A stretch of DNA of 38,708 nucleotides from Rubrivivax sp. (GCA_026125665.1 JAHCKS010000044.1:1-38708), one strand, 5' to 3'. Positions 23,889-32,184 are shown, numbered from the stretch's first letter. Made by a program: numbers and translations. The notes: generated by a model from the sequence alone, not told the origin.

Positions 23889-26828
23889 ATGTTCCTGTCT
23901 GCCATCCGGATCCGGTTGGCGCCTCTCGCGCCCGCGGCTCGCCGCGCCAGCTGGTTGCTCGGCGTTGCGTTGCTGCTCCCTGGAAAGGTACCGGCCCAGC
24001 CGGTCTCCGACGCGCCGTTCCCGGCGCTGGAGGCCGGCATGCACACGGCGGCCATCGTGCGTTTCGCGGTGGATCGTGCCGGCCGCTATGGCGTCAGCGT
24101 GGCCGGCGACAAGACCGCGCGCGTCTGGGACCTGGCCAGCGGCCGCGCGCTGCAGACCCTCCGCGTGCCGGTGGGCAGCGACAACGAGGGCAAGCTCTTC
24201 GCGGCGGCCGTCAGCCCCGACGGCGAGCGGGTGGCCGTCGGTGGATGGACCAACAAGGACGGCCTGGAGACGTCCGTCTACCTCTTCGACCGCGCCACGG
24301 GGCGCCTCGTCGGGCGGATCCCCGCGCTGCCCAACACCGTGAACCACCTGGCCTGGTCGCCCGATGGCAGGCGCATTGCGGTCGCCCTGGGCAGTGGCAG
24401 CGGCATCCGCCTGCACGCCGCCGCGCCACCCTACGCCGAGGTCGCCCGCGATACCGCGTACCCGAGCAGCAGCTTCAGCATCGACTTCGACCGCGCGGGC
24501 CGTGTCGTCAGCACGGCCGAGGACGGCAAGGTGCGCCTGTACGACGCGACACTGCGTCTGCTCGTCGCGCCGCGTGCGCTGCCCGGTGGCGAGGCCTTCT
24601 TCGCCCGCTTCTCGCCGAACGGGGAGCGCATCGCGGTCGGCTTCTACGACAGCACGGCGGTGCAAGTGCTCTCCGCTGCCGACCTGACGCCGCTGCGGGT
24701 GATGGACACCTCGGCGGCCGAGCTCGGCAACCTGAGCGCCGTGAGTTGGTCCGCCGACGGCCGCCGCCTCTTTGCCGCCGGGACCAACCAACTGCCCGAC
24801 GGGCAGATGCCGGTGCGCGTCTTCGACCCGACCACGGGCCGTGCGCTCGCCGCCTGGCCCGTGGCGACCAGCACGGTGCCGGACCTGCAGGCGCTGGCCG
24901 ACGGGCGGCTGGTCTTTGCCAGCCAGGCTCCGACCTGGGGCGTGCTCGATGGCGAGGGGCGCATGCTCACGCGGCAGGACTCGCCGATTCCCGACCACCG
25001 TGGCGAGTACAACAACTTCCGGCTCTCGCGCACCGGCGACCTGCTGGCGTTCCGCCACGCCGTCTGGCAGCAAGGCCGCTGGTCGCGGCAGAGCCTGGGC
25101 TTCGATCTGCGGCGGCTGGTGCTCGGCCCGGCCGAAACGCTGCCCGCACCGGAACTCGCGGCGCCGCGCATCGACGGCTTGCCCATGAGGGCGGAGGACT
25201 GGCGCGACACCCTCACGCCGACTTTCGCGGGCCGTCGCGTGGACCTCCACGCCAACGAGCGATCGCGCAGCCTGGCCATCTCCGCTGATGCCAGGCACTT
25301 CGCGCTGGGCGGCGAGTACACGGTGCGGTGGTTCAACGCGCAGGGTACGCAGCAGTGGGTGCGATCCCTGCCCGGCGTGGCCTGGCTGGTCAACACGTCG
25401 CGCGATGGCCGCTTCGTCGTGGCGGCGCTCGGCGACGGCACGATCCGCTGGTACCGCACCGACGACAAGGGCAGCGAAGCGCTTGCGCTGTTCGTGCACG
25501 CGGACGGCCGGCGCTGGGTGCTGTGGACACCGGAGGGGTTCTTCGCCGCTTCGCCCGACGGCGAGGCACTGATGGGCTACGTGCTGAACCAGGGCAGCCG
25601 TGAGCGCGAGGCCGAGTTCGTCAGTGCCGCGCAGCTGCGCGAGGCCTTCTACCGTCCCGACCTGATCGTGCGGCGCATCGAGGGCGACGAGGCCGCCATC
25701 CGTGCCGCGCTGGCCGATGTCGGCGACGTGCGGCGCCTCCTCGGCGAAGGGCTGCCGCCACAGCTTGAGTTGCTGTCCGAAGCCAGCCCGGTCGTCGCGG
25801 CGGGAGGCGACTACGAGCTGAGGCTGCGCATCACGCCGCGCAAGGGCGGCGTCGGGCGGCTCGCGCTGCGCGTCAACGGCGCGGCGCAGGATGCCGGCCG
25901 CGACCCGGCGCCGATGGGCGGCGTGTACAGCCAGCGCCTGCGCTATCCGCCCGGCAGCTACCGCCTGGAGGTGGCGGTGTTCGACGCCCGCAGCCAGGTG
26001 GCCTCGAAGACCCAGAGGATCACGCTCGAGGTCCGCGGCGCGGCCCCCAAGCCGCAGCTGCACCTGCTGAGCGTGGGCGTGTCCCGCGCCGTGTACGCCG
26101 ACAGCAAGCTCGCGACGGCGGGCGTGGAGTTCGCCGACCGCGATGCCCGCGCCTTCGTCCAGCGCATGGCCGGCCAGGCTGGCGACGGGCGGCTGTACCG
26201 GACCGTGACCTCGCGCGTTCTGACGACGAAGGCCGAGACGAGCCGCGATGCGATCGAAGGCGCGTTCGCCGCCGTTCCGTTCGAGGCCGGCGACACGGTG
26301 GTGGTCTTCCTTGCCGGCCACGGCCGGGCACTGAAGAACAAGTACCACTTCCTGCCGGCCGACCTCGCCATCGAGAACGAGGACAGCATCGGCCGCCACG
26401 CGCTGACGCAGGACCGCCTGGAAAAGCTCCTGCGTCGCTTCGCCACCGGCCGCGTGCTGCTCGTGCTGGACACCTGCCACGCGGGCGCGATGACCGAGAG
26501 CCGGGGGATCGAGGAGGCCTTCGCCATCGGCGACCTGATGCGCCAGACGGGGCAGGTGGTGCTCGCCGCCAGCCGCAGCGACGCGCTGGCGTTCCAGGAC
26601 CGCAAGCAACAGCACGGCATCTTCACGCTGGCGCTGCTCGACGGCCTCAAGGAGGCCGACTACGACCGCGACGGCGTGGTGGACGCGGAGGAGCTGGCCA
26701 AGTACGTGGCACGCGAGGTGCCGGCCCGCAGCGAGCGCGCCAACCCCGGCGGCCCGCGCCAGGTGCCCATGCGCTCGCCGACGCCGAACGCGTTCCCGCT
26801 GGTGCCCGCCGCCGGGTCGGGCCGATGA
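23889..26828 (+). CDS. Exported beta-propeller (WD40-like) caspase-family protease with EF-hand loop
   Basis: 979 residues from ATG 23889; GTG 23883 is in frame. A signal peptide is visible (positive n-region, core SWLLGVALLL, cleavage near KVPA at residue 36). Residues ~45-560 form WD40-like blades (GDKTARVWDLASG, SPDGRRIAVALGSG, GDGTIRWYR). The motif WTPEGFFAASPDGEALMGY follows, as in many WD40-caspase proteins, then an Ig-like segment (~620-715). The caspase-like (C14) domain starts near residue 720, with catalytic His811 in VVFLAGHGRA and Cys863 in LVLDTCHAG. Residues 924-935 (DYDRDGVVDAEE) are a canonical EF-hand calcium loop. The predicted location is the periplasm or outside. The TIR gene overlaps its stop codon (ATGA), so the two form one unit, plausibly in stress or phage response. 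Confidence 0.88.
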   Translation: MFLSAIRIRLAPLAPAARRASWLLGVALLLPGKVPAQPVSDAPFPALEAGMHTAAIVRFAVDRAGRYGVSVAGDKTARVWDLASGRALQTLRVPVGSDNEGKLFAAAVSPDGERVAVGGWTNKDGLETSVYLFDRATGRLVGRIPALPNTVNHLAWSPDGRRIAVALGSGSGIRLHAAAPPYAEVARDTAYPSSSFSIDFDRAGRVVSTAEDGKVRLYDATLRLLVAPRALPGGEAFFARFSPNGERIAVGFYDSTAVQVLSAADLTPLRVMDTSAAELGNLSAVSWSADGRRLFAAGTNQLPDGQMPVRVFDPTTGRALAAWPVATSTVPDLQALADGRLVFASQAPTWGVLDGEGRMLTRQDSPIPDHRGEYNNFRLSRTGDLLAFRHAVWQQGRWSRQSLGFDLRRLVLGPAETLPAPELAAPRIDGLPMRAEDWRDTLTPTFAGRRVDLHANERSRSLAISADARHFALGGEYTVRWFNAQGTQQWVRSLPGVAWLVNTSRDGRFVVAALGDGTIRWYRTDDKGSEALALFVHADGRRWVLWTPEGFFAASPDGEALMGYVLNQGSREREAEFVSAAQLREAFYRPDLIVRRIEGDEAAIRAALADVGDVRRLLGEGLPPQLELLSEASPVVAAGGDYELRLRITPRKGGVGRLALRVNGAAQDAGRDPAPMGGVYSQRLRYPPGSYRLEVAVFDARSQVASKTQRITLEVRGAAPKPQLHLLSVGVSRAVYADSKLATAGVEFADRDARAFVQRMAGQAGDGRLYRTVTSRVLTTKAETSRDAIEGAFAAVPFEAGDTVVVFLAGHGRALKNKYHFLPADLAIENEDSIGRHALTQDRLEKLLRRFATGRVLLVLDTCHAGAMTESRGIEEAFAIGDLMRQTGQVVLAASRSDALAFQDRKQQHGIFTLALLDGLKEADYDRDGVVDAEELAKYVAREVPARSERANPGGPRQVPMRSPTPNAFPLVPAAGSGR

Positions 26829-28468
26829 GCGACGCCGACGCAGATCGGCCGCTCAGGCTGTTCGTCTCCTACTCGCACCGCGACGAGGCGGATCGCGAGC
26901 GCTTCGGCGTGCACCTGGCCGCACTGGAGGCGGAGCGCTACTACGAGGTGTGGCACGACCGCAAGCTGGGCGCGGGGCAGGACTGGGCGAAGGAGATCGA
27001 CCGCCACCTCGCCGAAGCCGATGTCGTGGTGCTTCTCGTCAGCGCCGACCTCATCAACTCCCGGTACGTGTGGGGCATCGAGCTGGAGCAGGCGCTGCGC
27101 CAGGAGGCGGCGGGCAAGACGCGGATCGTTTCGGTGATCCTCAAGCCCTGTCGCTGGCAGCGGCCGTTCTCGCCGTTGGCGAAGCGTCAGGCCCTGCCGC
27201 CCAAGCTCGACCGCGTGAGGTCCGTCAGCGAGCACCCTGGCGGCAAGGAGAAGGCGTTCGACGAGGTGATGGAAGGGCTGGAGCGGCTGTGCGAGGACGT
27301 TCGGGCGCAGCGAAGGCATGCGGGCTCGGCGGCCACGGCGTCTTTGCCGGCGGAAGCCGCCGGCCGCCTGTCCGCGGCCGACCGGGTTCGGCTGTGGGTC
27401 GGCCGGCATCGTGCGGTGTGGACCGCCGCAGCAGGGGCCGGTGCTCTCGCGATGGCCGCCGCGGTCGTGCACGGCCAGCTCGGGCAGGTCGCGGCAGAGG
27501 GCCGGCACCTCCTTCGCATCGGCGAGTACGTCGACGCGGAGGCAAGGTTCGCACGTGCCCGATGGTGGCCGGGCCTGGACGACCACGGCGCGGAGGTCGC
27601 GCGTCTCGGTCGCATGCTGCCCCGGCTCGGCGACGAGAGAGTGCGTCGCGAGTTCGACCGGGCGCTCGGGACCCTCGACCGGGCGGCGCCGGGCTCCGCC
27701 TTCGTCAAGTACCTGCAGGGCGTGGCGCGGTTCGACGACTGGCGCCTGGCTGGTGATGCGCAGGCGGGTGTCCTCTTCGCGCAGATGCAGGCCCTCTACC
27801 GCGAAGCCGCTCTGGCCGACCCGGCACTGGCCGAAGCCCACGCCGGGCTGGCCTTGGCGGCCAGCGTCGAGTGTCGGCTCGACGACGCACTGGCGGCCAT
27901 CGAGGAGGCCGAGCGGGCGGCGGGCAGCCCGCCCCCGGCGCGCTACGCCGTCCAGCGGGCAGAAGTGCTGGGCCGATTCGATGATCCGGCAAAGCGCGCC
28001 GAGGCCATGCAGGTCTTCGAGACACGTGGCCACGATCCGCGCGCGCGGCTGCTGCAGGCCATGCTGGCCTGGCAGTCCGGGCAGTGGGCCCTGGGCCGCG
28101 ACAAGGTCGCCGATGCGCTTGCCGGCATCGATCGTTCGGCCGAAGCGGGCGCCTGGCTGCTGCACGCGCCGGGCGGCCCATGGCTCGTCGGCGATGCCGA
28201 CGCCAAGCGCTGCCTGCTGCGCTACGCCGGTGCCGTGGCCGGGCGGGTGGGCGACGCTGCCGCAGAGACGCACACCTGGGCAGCCGTGGCCAGGGACTGC
28301 CCGCGGATCACCGAAGACGCTCGCGAGTACCTGTGCGCGCACCTGCCCGAGCAGGGCGCGGCCCAAGCCCGCGATGAGCTGCGCTGCCCTCAGCCGCAGC
28401 CCAGAGCCGTCTGTGCCACGCCCCGTGCCGGCACCGAGACCCGGCCGGCCGGCACGCCGCGCACGTGA
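26825..28468 (+). CDS. Membrane-anchored TIR-domain protein with helical-repeat C-terminus
   Basis: 547 residues from ATG 26825, overlapping the caspase stop by ATGA. Residues ~10-160 are a TIR domain: RLFVSYSHRDEADRERFGVH, DVVVLLVSADLINSRYVWGI, with Glu86 in WGIEL at the position of the catalytic glutamate of NAD-cleaving TIRs. A basic stretch (RVRLWVGRHR) precedes one membrane segment (~197-217), so by the positive-inside rule the TIR lies in the cytoplasm. The C-terminal ~320 residues should be periplasmic. They are helical and TPR-like (ALADPALAEAHAGLALAASV, LDDALAAIEEAERA). Bacterial TIRs consume NAD+ or make cyclic-ADP-ribose signals, often in anti-phage systems. The tail may contact the exported caspase. 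Neither enzymatic activity nor partner is shown by sequence alone. Confidence 0.88.
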   Translation: MSDADADRPLRLFVSYSHRDEADRERFGVHLAALEAERYYEVWHDRKLGAGQDWAKEIDRHLAEADVVVLLVSADLINSRYVWGIELEQALRQEAAGKTRIVSVILKPCRWQRPFSPLAKRQALPPKLDRVRSVSEHPGGKEKAFDEVMEGLERLCEDVRAQRRHAGSAATASLPAEAAGRLSAADRVRLWVGRHRAVWTAAAGAGALAMAAAVVHGQLGQVAAEGRHLLRIGEYVDAEARFARARWWPGLDDHGAEVARLGRMLPRLGDERVRREFDRALGTLDRAAPGSAFVKYLQGVARFDDWRLAGDAQAGVLFAQMQALYREAALADPALAEAHAGLALAASVECRLDDALAAIEEAERAAGSPPPARYAVQRAEVLGRFDDPAKRAEAMQVFETRGHDPRARLLQAMLAWQSGQWALGRDKVADALAGIDRSAEAGAWLLHAPGGPWLVGDADAKRCLLRYAGAVAGRVGDAAAETHTWAAVARDCPRITEDAREYLCAHLPEQGAAQARDELRCPQPQPRAVCATPRAGTETRPAGTPRT

Positions 28469-28587
28469 CATGGCAGTGTCCTGGTGGCGACATCGACCGC
28501 GCCGCCACTGAACCGACTTCACCGGCGAGCTGGAAGGCGTAGGCTGCAGGCGCACAGACCGGTCGGTGCCGCGGCTGCGAGGGCGAG

Positions 28588-28815
28588 ATGGCGGTGATCC
28601 AGGTCAAGGTGAAGCCCGGCGCGCGCGCCAGCGCGCTCGAGCAGGCGGCCGACGGCACCTTCGTCGCCACGTTGAAGGCGCCGCGGGTGGACGGCAAGGC
28701 AAACGCCGAGCTCGTGGCACTCGTCGCCCGGCACTTCGACGTGCCGAGGTCCGCCGTCACGATCAAGACCGGGGCGGGCGCGCGCCTGAAGCGCGTGCAG
28801 ATCGACGCCGGCTGA
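28588..28815 (+). CDS. YggU/DUF167 family protein
   Basis: 75 residues from ATG 28588, with GAGGGCGAG directly upstream. It has the family core VIQVKVKPGARASALE, then LKAPRVDGKANAELVALVAR and VTIKTGAGARLKRVQI, essentially the whole DUF167 fold. Function is not established; the family is small, cytoplasmic and widely conserved, often next to membrane YggT proteins, which are absent here. It is 119 bp after the TIR gene on the same strand with no clear signal between, so read-through from that operon cannot be excluded, but the conserved housekeeping-type family argues against a shared role. Confidence 0.9.
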   Translation: MAVIQVKVKPGARASALEQAADGTFVATLKAPRVDGKANAELVALVARHFDVPRSAVTIKTGAGARLKRVQIDAG

Positions 28816-28860
28816 TCCGCACTGCCGTGCCGCCGGCCGCAGGGCGTTCGCCCGTCAGCC

Positions 28861-30249
28861 CTACGGCGGCGCGGCCTGCCACACCATCGCCACGTCGAGC
28901 CCCGGGTTCAGGTTGGTGATGCGCAGCTCGCCGCCATGCGCCTGCGCGATCAGGCGGCACAGGTGCAGCCCGAGGCCCACGCCGCCGGCGCCACGCGTGC
29001 GCGCGCTGTCCGGGCGGTGGAACGGCTCGCCCAGCCGCGCGAGCTGCCCGGCGTCGACACCCGGCCCGTGGTCGCGCACGCCGAGCGCGAGTGCGCCGCC
29101 GGGCTCGCGCCGCAGGAACAGCGTCGGCGGTTCGCTCGCCGCGGCCGCATGGCGCGCCGCGTTGTCCAGCAGGTTGCGCACGAGCAGGCGCACGCGCATC
29201 GGGTCCACGTCGGTCTCTTCGATGTCCTCGTCGATGGCGACCCTCGGCGCGCTGGCAACTTGGCCGGCGGCCGCGGCCGCCCCGGCGGCGGTGGCGCCCG
29301 TGAACTCGCGCAGCAGCGCCGCCAGGTCGGTGCGCTCGCGGTGCAGCGCCTGGTGGCCCTCGCCCAGGCGCTCGCTTTCCAGCAGCGTGGTGATGAGCTC
29401 GCTCATCTCCGCCAGGTCGCGCAGCAGCGCCGCGCGCTCGGGCGCCTCGGCCAGCAGCTCGGCGTTGAGCCGCGCGCGTGTCAGCGGGCTGCGCAGCTCG
29501 TGGCTGATGGCCAGCAGCAGCGCGCGCTTGGCTTCCAGCATGCCGTGCAGGCTGCCGGCCATGCGGTTGATGCGTGCCGCGAGGTCGCCCAGCTCGTCGT
29601 GCCGGCGGATGGCGATCGCCGTGCCGAGCTCGCCGCGGCCGTAGCGCTCCACGGCGACGGTGATGTCCTCCAGCGGCCGCAGCAGCCGCCGCACCGCGGC
29701 GTAGGCGAGCAGCGTCACGGCCAGCAGGCCGCCGAGCGTGATCCAGCCGATGCCGCGCGCGCGCCAGTGTTCGGGTGGCCGGGCCAGGCTGAAACGCACG
29801 CGGTGGCCGTCGGCGGTGGTACGCGCGAGGCCCCAGTCGTCGACGTCGTCCGCGTCGTCGCGCCAGCCGCCGAAGCGGCGGCGGTTCGTGGCCTCGTCGC
29901 CGTGCTGCGGATGCGTGTCCAGCCGCACGGCCGGCCCGTCGATGCGCACGCGCACCGGAAGCCGCTCGGCGAGCGCCTGCGCGCGGGCCGCGCTCGGCGG
30001 GCTGCCGATCTCGGCGGCGAGGCGGTCGACGTAGTCGGCCAGCAGCGGCCGCGCGAAGGCCTGCCAGCCGCCCACCACGGCACGCTGCATGCCGAAGCCG
30101 AAGATCGCCGCCGTGCCGATGCCCATCAGCAGGAACAGCAGCACCAGCCTCGCCTTCAGCGAGTGGCGCATGCGGTGGTGCGCCTCGTGCCAGCGGCGTC
30201 GCCGCGGCGCGCCTTCCTTCGCTTCGCGCGGCGCCGGTGGCGGGTTCAC
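28861..30249 (-). CDS. Sensor histidine kinase (CpxA/RstB-like arrangement)
   Basis: 462 residues from GTG 30249; ATG 30171 is an alternative that begins two residues before the first basic cluster (MRHSLKARLVLLF). It has two membrane segments (~33-53 and ~167-187) flanking a short periplasmic domain, then HAMP (LLRPLEDITVAVERYGRGEL), HisKA with [16 protein letters not shown], and HATPase_c (LVRNLLDNAARHA, VRDHGPGVD, GGVGLGLHL). The periplasmic loop contains an acidic run (WRDDADDVDDWG) that might bind cations. It is the last gene of a leftward operon with a Spy/CpxP-like protein, suggesting it senses envelope or metal stress, as CpxA does. Confidence 0.93.
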   Translation of the reverse strand: MNPPPAPREAKEGAPRRRRWHEAHHRMRHSLKARLVLLFLLMGIGTAAIFGFGMQRAVVGGWQAFARPLLADYVDRLAAEIGSPPSAARAQALAERLPVRVRIDGPAVRLDTHPQHGDEATNRRRFGGWRDDADDVDDWGLARTTADGHRVRFSLARPPEHWRARGIGWITLGGLLAVTLLAYAAVRRLLRPLEDITVAVERYGRGELGTAIAIRRHDELGDLAARINRMAGSLHGMLEAKRALLLAISHELRSPLTRARLNAELLAEAPERAALLRDLAEMSELITTLLESERLGEGHQALHRERTDLAALLREFTGATAAGAAAAAGQVASAPRVAIDEDIEETDVDPMRVRLLVRNLLDNAARHAAAASEPPTLFLRREPGGALALGVRDHGPGVDAGQLARLGEPFHRPDSARTRGAGGVGLGLHLCRLIAQAHGGELRITNLNPGLDVAMVWQAAPP

Positions 30250-30310
30250 CGGCGCACCGCCTTCGCGCCGGCGCGCTGCGGACGAGCCGCTCCGGGCGGC
30301 TGCGAGGGGC

Positions 30311-31099
30311 TCAAGCGCGCACCCCGGTGAACACGTAGCCGGCGTTGCGCAGCGTGCGGATCACTTCCAGCGGCTCGAGCTTGCGGCGCAGGCGGCTGAC
30401 GAGGATGTCCACGGCGCGGCTGGCGATGTCCTCGGCGGCGTGGCCGCGCAGGCGCGTCAGGATGTCGTCGCGGCTGAACACACGGCCCGGCTGCGCGGCC
30501 AGCAGCGCGAGCAACTCGAACTCGGTGCCGGTGAGCTCGACGAGGCGGTCTTCGCCCAGGGCTGCGAGGGGCGCGAGCGGCGCGCCGGGCGCACCGGTGG
30601 CCGCGCCGCGCGTGTGCACCTCGCGCCGGTCGAGGTCGATGACGAGGTGCTCGAAGACCAGCCGGCCCTTCGTGGCCGGCGCGGCGCGGGGCTGGTGGTT
30701 CAGGCGCCTGAGCACCGTGTGCAGCCGCGCCAGCAGCTCGCGCGGCTCGAAGGGCTTGGGCAGGTAGTCGTCGGCGCCCAGCTCGAGGCCGACGACGCGG
30801 TCCATCACGTCGCCGCGCGCGGTGAGCATGATGATCGGCACCTGGCTTTCGCGGCGGATGGCGCGGCAGGTCTCGAAGCCGTCCATCTCGGGCAGCATGA
30901 CGTCGAGGATGACGGCGTCGAAGGGGCCCGCGCTGGTGCCGCTGGTGCCGCCGCCGCCGCCACCGTTGCTGCCGCGCAGGCGCGCCAGCCCTTCGCTCGG
31001 CCGCGTGGCCTGCACGAGCTCGAAGCCCGAACGCTGCAGGTAGGCCGCCAGCGGCGGGCCGAGGTGCTCGTCGTCGTCGATCAGCAGCAGCCGCGGCAT
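30311..31099 (-). CDS. OmpR-family response regulator
   Basis: 262 residues from ATG 31099. The receiver (RLLLIDDDEHLGPPLAAYLQ) has phospho-acceptor Asp in VILDVMLPEMDG, Thr/Ala in MLTARGD and Lys in LPKPFEPREL; the winged-helix output domain ends in VDILVSRLRRKLEPL and LRNAGYVFTGV. Two oddities: a Gly/Ser/Thr-rich insertion (RGSNGGGGGGTSGTSAG) in the loop before the phosphorylation strand, encoded partly by a GGC-type microsatellite near 30932-30966, and an Ala/Pro/Gly stretch (GAATGAPGAPLAPLAALGED) inside the start of the DNA-binding domain. Its kinase follows 61 bp downstream. It probably autoregulates the operon through the box at 32170-32184. Confidence 0.93.
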   Translation of the reverse strand: MPRLLLIDDDEHLGPPLAAYLQRSGFELVQATRPSEGLARLRGSNGGGGGGTSGTSAGPFDAVILDVMLPEMDGFETCRAIRRESQVPIIMLTARGDVMDRVVGLELGADDYLPKPFEPRELLARLHTVLRRLNHQPRAAPATKGRLVFEHLVIDLDRREVHTRGAATGAPGAPLAPLAALGEDRLVELTGTEFELLALLAAQPGRVFSRDDILTRLRGHAAEDIASRAVDILVSRLRRKLEPLEVIRTLRNAGYVFTGVRA

Positions 31100-31115
31100 C
31101 GTCGTCGGCGGTCCT

Positions 31116-31583
31116 TCAGATCCAGCGGCGCACGCGCGCCGCGTAGTCACTGTACCAACCGCCGAAGCGCCGCTGCAGCTCGCGCTCCTCGTGCACGATG
31201 CGCGCGTGGGCCCAGGCGGCCAGCGCCACCGCGGCCACGGCGCCGGCGGCCGGCAGGCCGAGCGCCAGGCCGACGCCGAACGTGGCGAGCACGGCGCCGA
31301 GCGCCATCGGGTTGCGGCTCCACGCGAACGGCCCTTCGTCGACGAAGCGTGCCGGCGCGGCACCGGGTGCGAGGCGGTTGCCGGCGCGCACCAGCTCCCA
31401 CGCGGCCCAGGCCGACCAGGCAGCACCGAGAGCCGCGAGGGTCAGGCCGGCCACGGGGCCGAACCCCGGGCCGATCACCGCGCCAATCACCGGGCCGACT
31501 ACCGGGCCGAGCCCCGCGAGCGGGCCCGGGTCGAGCACCGCCGTCGCGGCCAGCCCGCCGGCCTCAGCCGCCGTGCCGCCCAT
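31116..31583 (-). CDS. Isoprenylcysteine methyltransferase (PEMT/ICMT)-like membrane protein
   Basis: 155 residues from ATG 31583, overlapping the end of the Spy-like gene by 20 bp. Three to four membrane segments and the family motif EGPFAWSRNPMALGAVL identify the ICMT/phospholipid-methyltransferase group, which transfers methyl groups from S-adenosylmethionine to lipids or thiols at the membrane; the closing RRFGGWYSDYAARVRRW also fits. The N-terminal ~40 residues are a degenerate Gly-Pro-Val-Ile repeat (GLGPVVGPVIGAVIGPGFGP) not expected in the family. The substrate is unknown. It is the second gene of the envelope-stress-like operon, 16 bp before the response regulator. Confidence 0.8.
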   Translation of the reverse strand: MGGTAAEAGGLAATAVLDPGPLAGLGPVVGPVIGAVIGPGFGPVAGLTLAALGAAWSAWAAWELVRAGNRLAPGAAPARFVDEGPFAWSRNPMALGAVLATFGVGLALGLPAAGAVAAVALAAWAHARIVHEERELQRRFGGWYSDYAARVRRWI

Positions 31584-32055
31584 GCCGGCCCCGCCGCTGC
31601 AGCAAATCGCGCACCTTGGCCTGCTGCTCGGGGCGCAGGCTGTCGTAGAAGTCGGCCGCCGCCGCGATGACCTCCGGGCTCTTCAGCTGCACGGCCTGCG
31701 TCTTCGCCTGCACCAGCAGCTGCGCGCGGTGGCGGTCGAAGGTGGGGCCGGCGATGAGTGCCTGCAGCTCGGCGCGCGGGTCCTTGGTCTCGCCGACGAA
31801 GGCGTTGCGCTGCTCGCGCAGCTTGTCGGCGAGCACGCCGAGCCTGGCCTTCTGCGCCTCGTCGAGGTCGAGCCGCTCGCCGGCGCGTTCGACGAGGCGG
31901 GTCTTCATCTTCGCCGCGTCCTCGTCGCTCATGGCGTGCCAGCCGTGGCGGTAGGCGCTGCCGTGCGAGAAGGCGGCGAAGGTGCCGAGCAGCGCCGCGG
32001 CGCCGAAGAGGCCGATGAGGCTGCGCTTGATCCAGGTCTTGATGCGGGGGGCCAT
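31564..32055 (-). CDS. Spy/CpxP family periplasmic protein (refolding chaperone or metal sensor type)
   Basis: 163 residues from ATG 32055, with AAAGG upstream; ATG 32073 is an alternative. A membrane or signal segment (RSLIGLFGAAALLGTFAAFS) is followed by a His-containing linker (HGSAYRHGWHAM) and a long helical domain typical of the Spy/CpxP/heavy-metal-sensor family (LDLDEAQKARLGVLADKLRE, then EVIAAAADFYDSLRPEQQAK, an LTxxQ-like repeat pair). It ends in a His/Arg/Gly tail (RRGRHGRHGG) that could bind metal. Family members bind unfolded proteins in the periplasm and, in the Cpx case, hold the kinase inactive. As first gene of the operon with a regulator and kinase it is a good candidate for a feedback inhibitor. 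Confidence 0.85.
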   Translation of the reverse strand: MAPRIKTWIKRSLIGLFGAAALLGTFAAFSHGSAYRHGWHAMSDEDAAKMKTRLVERAGERLDLDEAQKARLGVLADKLREQRNAFVGETKDPRAELQALIAGPTFDRHRAQLLVQAKTQAVQLKSPEVIAAAADFYDSLRPEQQAKVRDLLQRRGRHGRHGG

Positions 32056-32167
32056 GACGATGGGCCTTTCCATGTGGGGCCGGCGTGCGTGCCGCGAGGC
32101 ACACCGGGCCGGCGGGTTGAACACAGGGCGCATCGTCGGCGGCGCAGCGCGGCCCGTCCTTTCGGCG

Positions 32168-32184
32168 GCGTACCGCTGCGTAAC
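32168..32184. promoter_or_regulatory. CpxR-like tandem box upstream of the Spy-like operon
   Basis: On the + strand GTACC-N5-GTAAC (32170-32184) matches the arrangement of the enterobacterial CpxR box (GTAAA-N5-GTAAA); equivalently, GCGTA repeats with a 10-bp period. It lies about 115 bp upstream of the Spy-like start codon, where an autoregulatory OmpR-family site would be expected. Confidence 0.45.

Noticed and set aside
23738-24055. Possible small minus-strand protein with Cys residues upstream of the caspase gene
   Set aside because: The N-terminal two thirds overlap the caspase signal-peptide region in antisense and have no motif; the Cys-containing end is too short to support a gene.
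28842-28853. Hairpin GGGCG-TT-CGCCC between yggU and the convergent kinase gene
   Set aside because: Five base pairs with a two-base loop is too weak to call a terminator at this GC content.
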